A stretch of DNA of 64,000 bases from Arenicola marina. Its lineage: Eukaryota > Annelida > Polychaeta > Arenicolidae. Positions 1-12,800 of the stretch are shown here, piece by piece. The notes under the pieces are model-generated. The model saw only the letters and a list, made by a program, of their open reading frames with translations. It ran no database searches and was not told the DNA's origin. The stretch lies in the NCBI GenBank assembly GCA_964019135.1, contig OZ025263.1, forward strand, positions 21,119,123 to 21,183,122. Reading direction: 5' to 3'. A program made the translations under genes and the position numbers. The first letter of the stretch is position 1, and every line of letters starts with the position of its first letter.

Positions 1-280
1 CCGAGGAGGCCGTATCCGCCTTTCAAATTCGTTGCGGACCTTGCGTATAAAGGGGCTGCAGGTGAGTGGGATGGTGAGGGGGTCGGGTTTCCGTCCTTGT
101 ACATTGTATCAGGGTTAGTTTTTAGTCTGTGAGAGTGGGCGGAATCGGGGTAGATTATGTGTTTATATCTCTTCGTCCCTGGGCGGGATGGGGTAAGTGG
201 GTAGGTGGAAAACAGGGGGAGTTTCCGGGAGGTTCTTTGCCCTTTGGTTTGCGTAAGGGGGGGGGGGGCGGTGTGGCACT

Positions 281-700
281 CTCTGCCTTCGACTCACTCC
301 GCTAGGGCTCCATTATATCTCGGTTGTCTGTTGCCTAAGTCTTCAATGCATTTTCACACTCGCTCGCCAGGGCGGCGCTGCGCAAATTGATAGGGAAAAT
401 GCGTCGCGCATTTCTACAAATTAGTGCTGGGACCCAGCCTAAGCCTAATAACACCTGAAATCAGGTGATGAAAAGAAACAGTTCTGTAACAATCATAACT
501 TTTTCGAAAGGGTACAAGATGTTTTTTGCTGTATTAAATGCACAAAGCTCGTTCTTTTTATGTTTTATTCTTGAAAACTACATTGTTTCAAAAAAATTTC
601 AGCTGATTTGACCGTTTTTTAAGAATTTTGAAATTTGCCCCCGACCGACAGCAGCGGTGAAAGCTAGCTTGCGTAGCGCCACCGAGCGGGTAGCTTGGCG
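281..700 (+). repeat. Dispersed repeat family A, copy 1
   Basis: About 420 bp, starting at CTCTGCCTTCGACTCACTCC and ending near GCGTAGCGCCACCG. Related copies lie at 5985-6335, 20490-20910, 26281-26465 and 43888-44095. Internal landmarks are GCCAGGGCGGCGCTGCGCA and TTCTACAAATTAGTGCTGGG. No coding capacity or clear terminal inverted repeat is visible. Sequence left of the element is a G run; three of the other four copies also abut G- or C-rich low-complexity DNA. Family identity is unknown. Confidence 0.85.
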
Positions 701-2550
701 GGGTGGAGGCAGGTAGAAGGGATGAGGGCTTTCTCTGTGCACCTATAATTAAGCAATTAACAGGCATGCCGGCAAAGCATGGTGTCCCGTTAGCAATAAT
801 CCATGTGAAATCTCCATTACTCTAATTACATTCATTAAAGGTCGCTTACCATCAGTACGTTTGTATCCGATGACAACTTACGTTCTGGTGCAATGCATGG
901 GCGAGGCTGAATTCAGATTAAAAAAACATTATGCCTCGTTTAAAACCCTATACTTGCTAGATTATTGTTTTGCAAATACAAACACAAATATCCCGTAGTC
1001 ATTATATCTTCGAAATGCTCTGGGAAGGCATATAGTTACAACGAACAGCTGTAACTGTGTTGGTGGATCCAGCTGTGACGGAAGGTAGGAGAGATAACAG
1101 CTGAATACCCCACACTGGTGGATCCAGCTGTGCACCGTAGGGGGGAGGGTTAACGACTAAACGTTCTGTTAAGGTTCTGTCTCTGCCTTCGATCACCACG
1201 TTTTGTGACGGCCAGGCCGCTCCACCTGTCGACTTCGAGACTACCTTGAATACCCCCCCTCCCCCCCCCCCCCCTCCCCCGTCACCAAAACCACGTGGGT
1301 GTCAGCTATCCAGCGACCATTAGCAATCTGGGATGGTGTCTCTGATCGCGCACGTCACGCTGTTAGAGGGGAGTTGAGTCCGTGATGAATGCCATTCACG
1401 GCAAAGGAATTCACGGCAGGGAACCTCAGAAGAGACGGAAATAGGCTGTGAGACGTCTGAACTGGTTAATATGATAGGAAAGTTAAGATGTAAGTAAATC
1501 TGATGGATACTGATGCTGCTAGATTATCACTTTGGGAACGACCTTTCCTTTTGTCCATCCACCGTGGTGCATAGAATATTGCATAGGGGTGTACATTTAA
1601 ATCTAATCGCGATTCGTTTCGGCCGACTGACAACGAGAACAAACTTAAGACAACTCGCTCCCATCAATGTCGAGCAGCGCGGCATTTTGTCGGAGCAAGT
1701 GACGTATATTGTGACCCTTCATGTGGAGCCGTCTTGCGTTATAACTGGAAGTTATCTCGCGGAGGGAATATTCACAGTAGAGGTAGCCTGCAGGTGAAAC
1801 GGGTGAGGCGAGAGACGAGGGCCGCGATTTGCGGATGAATTGCGGCACTTTCGAGTCGCGCATAGTATATTAGTGTTTCATGGAAAAAAGGATCCAAACA
1901 TAATGATATATCTCCGACAACGATTGTCTATGTAAAAAAACTATGCCTGACAGTCCTCTCCAAATTGTATTGTGAACTACAGACAGGACGGAAAATTCTG
2001 TAATTTAGAGGAGAGATACTTGGGTATTATATAAATCGGTGAGGCAGCGTTAGAGGCCAGGCTGGCGGTTTCCTTTAAAGGATGTCGCCATATTTGCCCT
2101 TGTTGACCCAGGCGCTTAAGTGCTGCTCATGCGTCAACCCTCTAAGGCGCAATAATAGAAAGGTCGTAAGACATGTTTGAAGAGATCGCCTGTCGCGAAA
2201 GCCCTGCTTTTCTTGGAGCAGACCTCTTTATTGGCCGGGGCTGGCGCTAGCTAATCAGAGAGCGAGATCGAAATCGGAAGTGATGAAAAGGGTGTTGTTT
2301 TCCCAACTTGCCCAATTATAAAATCAGACGGATACAATGTTTGACTTTTGCTTAGCCGAAAGATAGACCGAGGCCCCGGTCTATCTTTACACCCATTTCC
2401 ACTCGCCCTTGGACAGGCATGATGAACCCATATCCAACCGCATGTGGTTCTAATTCAAGTAAACATTAGACCGGCGGGGCCGAACAACTTTGGCAGCGAG
2501 ACTTGAGTGACTTAATAACCAAGCGCTTTGAAACAACATCAGACTGTAGA

Positions 2551-2640
2551 AATCCCGGCTAGCTCAGTCGCCAAAAAAACGGACTTACGATCGAACGTTT
2601 GTACGTTCAACTCTCGATGCAGGCAAGGTTTTGATGTTAC
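2551..2640 (+). repeat. tRNA-Lys-like segment (pseudogene or SINE head)
   Basis: CCCGGCTAGCTCAGTCG matches the 5' part and A box of eukaryotic tRNA-Lys, and GTTCAACTC further on resembles a B box. The D loop, anticodon arm and acceptor stem have decayed, so no functional tRNA is claimed. A second copy lies at 8135-8220 in the duplicate block. Confidence 0.5.
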
Positions 2641-2723
2641 TTGCATTTATTAATGGCAACAGCCCCTATTTGGTTCTCCCCTCGATCGTCACTTTGTAAC
2701 AAACAAGCAATCTGTCAGTCTAA

Positions 2724-2942
2724 AATTAATATGGGGGGGGGGGGTACTCCCTCTGAGTCGCGAATCTCAAACATTTAAGGAGAGCAATATCGATTCTCTA
2801 AGATTAGGACATTTTAAAGCCGGGCGCGAAAAAAACGACTTGGTGATATCGCGAATATCGAGGAATTCGCAGACCGCTATAACGGATCGCAGTAAATAGG
2901 CAAAAGGGTCTTTGCGTTAAACCAGGAATTGTACGGATAACG
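2724..2942 (+). repeat. Dispersed repeat family B, copy 1 (right end missing)
   Basis: It starts at a G run followed by TACTCCCTCTGAGTCGCGAA and includes GATATCGCGAATATCGAGGA and GGGTCTTTGCGTT. Other copies are at 8308-8545 (+), 25386-25590 (-) and 57170-57390 (+). This copy stops at 2942 where LINE sequence begins. No coding capacity is seen. Confidence 0.85.
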
Positions 2943-4310
2943 TGCAAGAGTAAAGGTTGCCAACGTGTGTCTTTAGATGAAAATTTCCCTAATGTGTGTC
3001 TTATGTTGTATGCAGATGACCTGATACAGTGCTCGGATCTTGTAGGACGACTCCAGCGTCAGTTGGATGAACTTAATAACTATTGTAAAATTGCAAGAAT
3101 GAATGTTAACTTTGATAAAGAAACTAAAATAATTGTGTTTAGGAATGGCGGTGTCATACGTAATGATGGAAAGTGGTTCTTTAATGGTACAATAATTGAA
3201 ACTGTAACATATTACAAGTATTTGAGTCTGATTTTTAGCTCCAGATTGAAGTGGACAAAGGGAGTAGAAACCCTGTTTCTTCATGCCCAAAAAGCGGTTA
3301 TTATAATTAAACAAATCGTATATAAATGTGATGGGGTTTCTCCAAAGATGGCATTTAGCCTGTTTGACAACATGGTCCTGCCAATACTCACGTATGCAGC
3401 TGAAGTTTGGGGGTATAAATATTATGACAATATCAAAAGAGTACAAATAAAATACTGCAAATGTATCCTTGGTGTATCTAGCAGTACAAGTAATGTCGCT
3501 GTCTTAGGAGAATGCGGACGTAAACCGCTGTATATTCACCATTTTGTAAATTGTGTTAAATATTGGTTGAAACTCACTCGTACGGACAACAGTAGACTCC
3601 CAAAGTCTGTTTATAACATGCTTCTTTGTCAAGACGAACATGGCAAGCGTAAGTGGGTAGCAGAAGTGAGGCTGCTATTGTCTAGATATGGATTTGGTGA
3701 GGCATTTATATATCAGGGAGTTAATAATATAGATTTATTTATGAGTGCCTTTTCACAACGCCTATCAGATTGTGCAAACCAAGAATGGGTCAGTAGTATT
3801 AAGGAAAATTTAAAGCTAAGGTCATACTCAGCTTATAAGACACTGTTAGAATCTGAAAACTACCTATATGTTATTACTATTAGAAAATATTTGGTTGCCT
3901 TAAGTAAATATAGATGTTCAGATCATGACTTAGCAATTGAAGTTGGAAAACGCACAGGAATCCCAGTACACCTAAGAATTTATCATTTTTGTTCACTTAA
4001 TGAAGTAGAAGTTGTGGAAGACGAATTTCATTTGATCTGTGAATGCCCAAAATACCAGGAGCTTAGAAGTCGATACCTTCCTAATGTTAACGCGACGAAG
4101 TCATATTTCGTAAATCTAATGAAAACAAAAAAGCAAGATACTCTCCATAAATTAAGTTGTTATATATATCATGCTCTAATTCTGCGACGAACGATGTTAA
4201 CTTTGCGTGACTGATGTAAATATTTAACTCGTTATTGTTCTTTTTGTTTTTTACCTTGGGCCTGAGGCCATTTAGTTATAAATAAACTAAACCATTAAAG
4301 CCATTGGAAA
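2943..4310 (+). pseudogene. 5'-truncated non-LTR retrotransposon: end of reverse transcriptase plus C-terminal domain
   Basis: An open frame at 2967-4214 (about 415 residues, no ATG at its left edge) starts just before the reverse transcriptase catalytic box, read as MLYADDL. It continues through the thumb region (LFDNMVLPILTYAAEVWGY, then GECGRKPLYI) and ends with a cysteine/histidine cluster, HLICECPKYQELR, typical of LINE C-termini. Endonuclease and the first RT blocks are missing, so it cannot be an active element. The tail after the stop has the AT-rich look of a LINE 3' end (ATAAATAAAC near 4280). The left edge coincides exactly with the end of the large direct repeat, so the truncation may be a duplication breakpoint and not a normal 5' truncation. 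The unbroken frame suggests it is younger than the copy next to it. Clade assignment is not attempted beyond a Jockey/RTE-like general type. Confidence 0.9.
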
Positions 4311-4560
4311 CGCTCATTTTCAAGTTTTACTGACATCTGTGCGATATTTAACTTTATCAGATTTCACATTTGGTAGCCTAGGCTATTGCGTTACATTATC
4401 AAATAACAGGAGAGGATGCGGACCAGAGACCAACCCGAAATGACATGAAGAAATGTTTTAATGTACAGTTAGCACGCTAAAATGCTGCATGTTACAAATG
4501 ATTCGTAGTTATCGTACGCCATAGTTAAATGAACTTATAGAGATGAAAAAGAGCGCTTGT

Positions 4561-5310
4561 AACGTGGCAGCTCTAGGAGAATGCGGCCGCAGATTGCCAC
4601 AAGTGAAATATCATTTAAAGTATATTCAAATATTGGTTACAATTCTGCAGTAAGTCACAGCAGACAATTAGCTCGAAAAAGAGATGTGTTACTAGAACTG
4701 GATATGTTTTTTCTTATCATGCTCACAAGGGAAAAGTTTCGTAGTCTCATTTCAACAGAACATGTAGAGATGCTGAGAAGTTGTTAATATGTTAAAATGT
4801 CTGCCGATGCATGCATAAATCAGCATCATATATATATATATGTAAGTCGTTAACAAATTTGTACTATGGGCCCTTGGTCCGTTGAAGTGCAATACGTGTT
4901 ATATTATATGGCTGGTAGAAGAAACTGGCTGACAGAAGTAAAACATGTTTTATCAGTGTATGGATTCGGCGATGCAAGGCATTCACAAGGAGTTGTAGAT
5001 GATTAGGAACTTGCGTTTATGTCCAAAGAGAGCCTTGAAGATTATGACCAACATTGGCATAGCGATGTTACTAGTTTAACTAAGCTAAGAATATTTATGC
5101 AACTGAAAGCATGTTATGGCATGTTATCAGAGTACCTTAACCATATATCCAGTAGTAACCAGCGAATAGCTATGGCACGAATTCGATGCTACAGCCATAC
5201 ACTAAGTATAGAAACCGGACGTTGGTTAAGTATACCACGAGACAGAATCTGTCAAGTAAGTAACCAAGGGAATATAGAAACCGATGAGCACTCTGATTAA
5301 ATGTAAATAA
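4561..5310 (+). pseudogene. Decayed second copy of a related LINE C-terminal region
   Basis: Several pieces in different frames align with the neighbouring element. GGAGAATGCGGCCGCA near 4576 parallels its GECGRKP region. The stretch at 4898-5010 parallels its KWVAEVRLLLSRYGFGEA region. The frame at 5019-5300 (SLEDYDQHWHSDVTSLTKLR ... ARIRCYSHTLSIETGRW) parallels its RLSDCANQEW ... RCSDHDLAIEVGKRTG region. Stops and frameshifts break it throughout. The divergence is large enough that this looks like a separate subfamily and not a recent duplicate. Confidence 0.75.
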
Positions 5311-5984
5311 AGTATATATTATAGCATATTTTGGACTGCAATGTTATTGCGGGGAGGGACATTTTTAAACTACTAAATAGTAAATATGTAAGTATTCTTT
5401 GGGATATTAGTTATTATATATTTTTGGCTGAGCAAAAGAGAAGTAAAATGTTCTTAGATATTTAAGACACACCATACCGTGTTAACATAATTGCAACAGT
5501 AAGTTGTAAGGGATAGAAGCCTTAAATCACCATTTGTTTGAATTGTTTTACATAGGGCTATATTTATGGACCGTTCTGACGAATCAAAACATATATATAT
5601 ATTGGATCTGAAGAGCAATGAAAGTGTGTCCAGCAAAGGCTAACGGTATGGTTAATCCCATTTCAACAGCGTGCTTTTTGTTGGCTGGCTTTTATGTCCG
5701 AGGAGGCCGTATCCGCCTTTCAAATTCGTTGCGGACCTTGCGTATAAAGGGGCTGCAGGTGAGTGGGATGGTGAGGGGGTCGGGTTTCCGTCCTTGTACA
5801 TTGTATCAGGGTTAGTTTTTTGTCTCTGAGAGTGGGCGGAATCGGGGTAGGTTATGTGTTTATATCTCTTCGTCCCTGGGCGGGATGGGGTAAGTGGGTG
5901 AGTGGAAAGCAGGGGGAGTTTCCGGGAGGTTCTTTGCCCTTTGGTTTGCGTAAGGGGGGGGGGGGGGGTGGGGGGGGGGGGTGG

Positions 5985-6335
5985 CACTCTGCCTTCGACT
6001 CACTCCGCTAGGGCTCCATTATATCTCGGTTGTCTGTTGCCTACGTCTTCAATGCATTTTCACACTCGCTCGCCAGGGCGGCGCTGCGCAAATTGATAGG
6101 GAAAATGCGTCGCGCAGTTCTGTAACAATTATAACTTTTTCGAAAGGGTACAAGATGTTTTTTGCTGTAATTAATGCACAAAGCTCGTTCTTTTTATGTT
6201 TTATTCTTGAGAACTACATTGTTTCAAACAAATTACAGCTGATTTGACCGTTTTTCAAGGATTTTGAAATTTGCCCCCGACCGACAGCAGCGATGAAAGC
6301 TAGCTTGCGTAGCGCCACCGCGCGGGTAGCTTGGC
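5985..6335 (+). repeat. Dispersed repeat family A, copy 2
   Basis: Same landmarks as copy 1, but the ~65-base stretch from TTCTACAAATTAG to the start of the next shared block is absent. It is preceded by a very G-rich run at 5956-5982. Confidence 0.85.
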
Positions 6336-8134
6336 GGGGTGGAGGCAGGTAGAAGGGATGAGGGCTTTCTCTGTGCACCTATAATTAAGCAATTAACAGG
6401 CATGCCGGCAAAGCATGGTGTCGCGTTAGCAATAATCCATGTGAAATCTCCATTACTCTAATTACATTCATTAAAGGTCGCTTACCATCAGTACGTTTGT
6501 ATCCGATGACAACTTACGTTCTGGTGCAATGCATGGGCGAGGCTGAATTCAGATTAAAAAAACATTATGCCTCGTTTAAAACCCTATACTTGCTAGATTA
6601 TTGTTTTGCAAATACAAACACAAATATCCCGTAGTCATTATATCTTCGAAATGCTCTGGGAAGGCATATAGTTACAACGAACAGCTGTAACTGTGTTGGT
6701 GGATCCAGCTGTGACGGAAGGTAGGAGGGATAACAGCTGAAGACCCCACACTGGTGGATCCAGCTGTGCACCGTAGGGGGGAGGGTTAACGACTAAACGT
6801 TCTGTTAAGGTTCTGTCTCTGCCTTCGATCAGCACGTTTTGTGACGGCCAGGCCGCTCCACCTGTCGACTTCGAGACTGCCTTGAATACCCCCCTCCCCC
6901 CCCCTCTCCCCCGTCACCCGAACCACGTGGGTGTCAGCTATCCAGCGACCATTAGCACCCTGGGATGGTGTCTCTGATCGCGCACGTCACGCTGTTAGAG
7001 GGGAGTTGAGTCCGTGATGAATGCCATTCACGGCAAAGGAATTCACGGCAGGGAACCTCAGAAGAGACGGAAATAGGCTGTGAGACGTCTGAACTGGTTA
7101 ATATGATAGGAAAGTTAAGATGTAAGTAAATCTGATGGATACTGATGCTGCTAGATTATCACTTTGGGAACAACCTTTCCTTTTGTCCATCCACCGTGGT
7201 GCATAGAATATTGCATAGGGGTGTACATTTAAATCTAATCGCGATTCGTTTCGGCCGACTGACAACGAGAACAAACTTAAGACAACTCGCTCCCATCAAT
7301 GTCGAGCAGCGCGGCATTTTGTCGGAGCAAGTGACGTATATTGTGACCCTTCATGTGGCGCCGTCTTGCGTTATAACTGGAAGTTATCTCGCGGAGGGAA
7401 TACCTCACAGTAGAGGTAGCCTGCAGGTGAAACGGGTGAGGCGAGAGACGAGGGCCGCGATTTGCGGATGAATTGCGGCACTTTCGAGTCGCGCATAGTA
7501 TATTAGTGTTTCATGGAAAAAAGGATCCAAACATAATGATATATCTCCGACAACGATTGTCTATGTAAAAAAACTATGCCTGACAGTCCTCTCCAAATTG
7601 TATTGTGAACTACAGACAGGGCGGAAAATTCTGTAATTTAGAGGAGAGATACTTGGGTATTATATACATCGGCGAGGCAGCGTTAGAGGCCAGACTGGCG
7701 GTTTCCTTTAAAGGATGTCGCCATATTTGCCCTTGTTGACCCAGGCGCTTAAGTGCTTTGAAGAGATCGCCTGTCGCGAAAACCCTGCTTTTCGGGGAGC
7801 AGACCTCTTTATTGGCCGGGGCTGGCGCTAGCTAATCAGAGAGCGAGATCGAAATCGGAAGTGATGAAAAGGGTGTTGTTTTCCCAACTTGCCCAATTAT
7901 AAAATCAGACGGATACAATGTTTGACTTTTGCTTAGCCGAAAGATAGACCGAGGCCCCGGTCTATCTTTACACCCATTTCCACTCGCCCTTGGACAGGCA
8001 TGATGAACCCATATACAACCGCATGTGGTTCTAATTCAAGTAAACATTAGACCGGCGGGGCCGAACAACTTTGGCAGCGAGACTTGAGTGACTTAATAAC
8101 CAAGCGCTTTGAAACAACACCAGACTGTAGAAAT

Positions 8135-8220
8135 CCCGGCTAGCTCAGTCGCTAAAACAACGGATTTACGATCGAACGTTTGTACGTTCAACTCTCGATG
8201 CAGGCAAGGTTTTGATGTTA
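8135..8220 (+). repeat. tRNA-Lys-like segment, second copy
   Basis: Matches 2551-2640 with few changes and sits at the same place in the second large repeat. A box CGGCTAGCTCAGTCG is kept. Not a functional tRNA. Confidence 0.5.
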
Positions 8221-8307
8221 CTTGCATTTATTAATGGCAACAGCCCCTATTTGGTTCTCCCCTCGATCGTCACTTTGTAACAAACAAGCAATCTGTCAGT
8301 CTAAGAT

Positions 8308-8545
8308 TAATATGGGGGGGGGGGTACTCCCTCTGAGTCGCGAATCTCAAACATTTAAGGAGAGCAATATCGAATCTCTAAGATTAGGACATTTTAAAGC
8401 CGGGCGCGAAAAAAACGACTTGGTGATATCGCGAATATCGAGGAATTCGCAGACCGCTATAACGGATCGCAGTAAATAGGCAAAAGGGTCTTCGCGTTGA
8501 ACCAGGAATTGTACGGATAACGATCCCTAAAAATGGCAACAGCTG
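8308..8545 (+). repeat. Dispersed repeat family B, copy 2
   Basis: Begins with a G run and TACTCCCTCTGAGTCGCGAA; runs through GATATCGCGAATATCGAGGA to ATCCCTAAAAATGGCAAC. It is the most complete + strand copy and shows how far copy 1 is truncated. Confidence 0.85.
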
Positions 8546-9870
8546 ATCGCGAATCTCCAAGAATTCATGGATGTCAATCGCAGAGATCAGAAAAGGTAGC
8601 GCCCCCCCCCCCCCCCCGCCCCTGCCCCCAGATTAGTTCAAGCGGCCCCGGCGGCTCGCCTGCTTACATTTTATTGCAATAGTGACTTTAACAATCAGGA
8701 ATAGAATGTTCCTTTGCCAACACTGGAGATCCAAATGGTACCCACGAGAAGCCGCCTTTACATCAGCGTTGGCAGCCCTCCGATTATCGCCCTGCAATCT
8801 GTGTGTTTAACAAGGTACCCAAAACATGTGCTGTATGCGGACGGCGATTCCCTAACTTCATTTGCAAGTCATGAAATTAGATATTTACCTTTCGCGTCTG
8901 GATCAGTTACTCACAAAAGGTTCTACCAACGATAGAAACGAAGCAATAAGAAATTTCCCATGATGACTGCTCAATGAATGTATTTTAATTCCCCACCCCG
9001 TGCAGTTGACGTCTAATACGATACTATATCTGGAACGTCTTTCGACTTAGTGAAAGATCGAGCAGACTACCGCTGCGCATGGCATATCGTGATTAGTTGG
9101 TAAGCCATCTGCTATTAATAATCGGACTGACAAGCCTTCGGGTCAATGTCATATGGTCTGTCGGGCAGCAATCAGTTTTTGGGATGTACATTAATATGAT
9201 TAATAAAGATGCCACACCTGCGGTCAGCGTGACAGCGTGGCTGCCACTGTGATCGTAGCCTGGGACCCTGCTTCTACTCACGCATTCAGTTCAGCCTACT
9301 TCGTTGGGGCAACGGTACCCGCTTAATTAATGCGCTTGATATTAATCAATGCCAACCAAAGGACTTGGTAACGTCTGCCCAGTGAGGTCATGTGACCTCT
9401 TTTATGACACCGGGGGTCCAGTGAGTGCAGCGGCAAGAGTAAACAGACACGAATGGATATGTAGGAAGTATCATGAAATGGTTTACGGTGCTGGTTGTGG
9501 TAGTTTTGGCATGGGGAGTAGGGGGAGGGGGGTTGGGGATCTGCCGACGGCGTGTGTGCGTGTTGTGTAGGGGTGGGTGTGGGGGGGGGGGGGTAAGAGT
9601 GGGAGGGTGGGAGAGGGACGTTAATAATCTTTTTTGTGGCGGAAATGTGAGTATTCAGAACCCCCAAACCCCAGCGGCCATGGGCAGCAGTAAACGTCAC
9701 ATCATAAAGGATGGGGTGAGGGACAGAAGCAGTGTGACGCCTGAACTTCAATCCAGCCTCATGAGTGTTTGACAGGATGTTTTTTCTCATTGCCGTTAGC
9801 CCGATGTTACCCGATAAACACCAACCGAGTATCGATCGCGCACATTCGCACCCCTACCTCCTTTTCCTGT
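8546..9870. other. No gene recognised
   Basis: Unique-looking sequence with a poly-C run near 8600-8617 and GT/G-rich stretches at 9500-9610. Short ORFs show no similarity I recognise. Confidence 0.6.
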
Positions 9871-12800
9871 TCAATAGGGGGCAGGTAGCACTCACTCAAC
9901 ATCCCCTTCAACAGGGGGCAGGTAGCACTCACTCAACATCCCTTCAACAGGGGGCAGGTAGCACTCACTCAACATCCCCTTCAACAGGGGGCAGGTAGCA
10001 CTCACTCAACATCCCCTTCAACAGGGGGCAGGTAGCACTCACTCAACATCCCCTTCAATAGGGGGCAGGTAGCACTCACTCAACATCCCCTTCAACAGGG
10101 GGCAGGTAGCACTCACTCAACATCCCCTTCAATAGGGGGCAGGTAGCACTCACTCAACATCCCCTTCAACAGGGGGCAGGTAGCACTCACTCAACATCCC
10201 TTCAACAGGGGGCAGGTAGCACTCACTCAACATCCCTTCAAAAGGGGCAGGTAGCACTCACTCAACATCCCCTTCAACAGGGGGCAGGTAGCACTCACTC
10301 AACATCCCCTTCAACAGGGGGCAGGTAGCACTCACTCAACATCCCTTCAACAGGGGGCAGGTAGCACTCACTCAACATCCCCTTCAACAGGGGGCAGGTA
10401 GCACTCACTCAACATCCCCTTCAATAGGGGGCAGGTAGCACTCACTCAACATCCCCTTCAACAGGGGGCAGGTAGCACTCACTCAACATCCCTTCAACAG
10501 GGGGCAGGTAGCACTCACTCAACATCCCTTCAAAAGGGGCAGGTAGCACTCACTCAACATCCCCTTCAACAGGGGGCAGGTAGCACTCACTCAACATCCC
10601 CTTCAACAGGGGGCAGGTAGCACTCACTCAACATCCCCTTCAACAGGGGGCAGGTAGCACTCACTCAACATCCCTTCAACAGGGGGCAGGTAGCACTCAC
10701 TCAACATCCCCTTCAACAGGGGGCAGGTAGCACTCACTCAACATCCCCTTCAACAGGGGGCAGGTAGCACTCACTCAACATCCCCTTCAATAGGGGGCAG
10801 GTAGCACTCACTCAACATCCCCTTCAACAGGGGGCAGGTAGCACTCACTCAACATCCCCTTCAACAGGGGGCAGGTAGCACTCACTCAACATCCCCTTTA
10901 ACAGGGGGCAGGTAGCACTCACTCAACATCCCCTTCAACAGGGGGCAGGTAGCACTCACTCAACATCCCCTTCAACAGGGGGCAGGTAGCACTCACTCAA
11001 CATCCCCTTCAACATGGGGCAGGTAGCACTCACTCAACATCCCCTTCAACAGGGGGCAGGTAGCACTCACTCAACATCCCCTTCAACAGGGGGCAGGTAG
11101 CACTCACTCAACATCCCCTTCAACAGGGGGCAGGTAGCACTCACTCAACATCCCCTTCAACAGGGGGCAGGTAGCACTCACTCAACATCCCCTTCAACAG
11201 GGGGCAGGTAGCACTCACTCAACATCCCCTTTAACAGGGGGCAGGTAGCACTCACTCAACATCCCCTTCAACAGGGGGCAGGTAGCACTCACTCAACATC
11301 CCCTTCAACAGGGGGCAGGTAGCACTCACTCAACATCCCCTTCAACAGGGGGCAGGTAGCACTCACTCAACATCCCCTTCAACAGGGGGCAGGTAGCACT
11401 CACTCAACATCCCCTTCAACAGGGGGCAGGTAGCACTCACTCAACATCCCCTTCAACAGGGGGCAGGTAGCACTCACTCAACATCCCCTTCAACAGGGGG
11501 CAGGTAGCACTCACTCAACATCCCCTTCAACATGGGGCAGGTAGCACTCACTCAACATCCCCTTCAACATGGGGCAGGTAGCTCTCACTCAACATCCCCT
11601 TCAACAGGGGGCAGGTAGCACTCACTCAACATCCCCTTCAACAGGGGGCAGGTAGCACTCACTCAACATCCCCTTCAACAGGGGGCAGGTAGCACTCACT
11701 CAACATCCCCTTCAACAGGGGGCAGGTAGCACTCACTCAACATCCCCTTCAATAGGGGGCAGGTAGCACTCACTCAACATCCCCTTCAACAGGGGCAGGT
11801 AGCACTCACTCAACATCCCCTTCAACAGGGGGCAGGTAGCACTCACTCAACATCCCCTTCAACAGGGGGCAGGTAGCACTCACTCAACATCCCCTTCAAC
11901 AGGGGGCAGGTAGCACTCACTCAACATCCCCTTCAACAGGGGGCAGGTAGCACTCACTCAACATCCCCTTCAACAGGGGGCAGGTAGCACTCACTCAACA
12001 TCCCCTTCAACAGGGGGCAGGTAGCACTCACTCAACATCCCCTTCAACATGGGGCAGGTAGCACTCACTCAACATCCCCTTCAACATGGGGCAGGTAGCT
12101 CTCACTCAACATCCCCTTCAACAGGGGGCAGGTAGCACTCACTCAACATCCCCTTCAACAGGGGGCAGGTAGCACTCACTCAACATCCCCTTCAACAGGG
12201 GGCAGGTAGCACTCACTCAACATCCCCTTCAACAGGGGGCAGGTAGCACTCACTCAACATCCCCTTTAACAGGGGGCAGGTAGCACTCACTCAACATCCC
12301 TTCAACAGGGGGCAGGTAGCACTCACTCAACATCCCCTTCAACAGGGGGCAGGTAGCACTCACTCAACATCCCCTTCAATAGGGGGCAGGTAGCACTCAC
12401 TCAACATCCCCTTCAACAGGGGCAGGTAGCACTCACTCAACATCCCCTTCAACAGGGGGCAGGTAGCACTCACTCAACATCCCCTTTAACAGGGGGCAGG
12501 TAGCACTCACTCAACATCCCCTTCAACATGGGGCAGGTAGCACTCACTCAACATCCCCTTCAACATGGGGCAGGTAGCACTCACTCAACATCCCCTTCAA
12601 CATGGGGCAGGTAGCACTCACTCAACATCCCCTTCAACAGGGGGCAGGTAGCACTCACTCAACATCCCCTTTAACATGGGGCAGGTAGCACTCACTCAAC
12701 ATCCCCTTCAACAGGGGGCAGGTAGCACTCACTCAACATCCCCTTCAAAATGGGGCAGGTAGCACTCACTCAACATCCCTTCAACAGGGGGCAGGTAGCA

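Larger units (their letters stand above)
1..2942 (+). repeat. Large direct repeat, copy 1 (cut by window start)
   Basis: This block matches 5698-8522 base for base over long stretches, with scattered substitutions (about 3 in 240 in the part I compared around 960-1200). Copy 1 carries about 65 bases at roughly 412-478 and about 50 bases near 2126-2175 that copy 2 lacks. It contains family A at its left, a tRNA-like segment near 2555 and family B at its right. The match ends abruptly at 2942, where LINE sequence begins. Short ORFs present in both copies (for example minus 1002-1199) resemble no protein I know. This is either a segmental duplication or two haplotypes placed in series by the assembly. 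Confidence 0.92.
5698..8522 (+). repeat. Large direct repeat, copy 2
   Basis: Direct copy of 1-2942 at high identity, lacking two short segments present in copy 1. Unlike copy 1, its right side continues past 8522 into the rest of family B (to about 8545) and then unique sequence. No gene is recognised inside. Confidence 0.92.

Noticed and set aside
2967..4214. Intact host gene
   Set aside because: It starts inside the reverse transcriptase catalytic block without an ATG and lacks the rest of a LINE; it is a truncated retrotransposon.
1513..7471. ORF shared by both large repeats (1513-1797 and 7145-7471)
   Set aside because: The two copies differ in frame at the C-terminal end, there is no recognisable domain, and the similarity follows from the DNA duplication.
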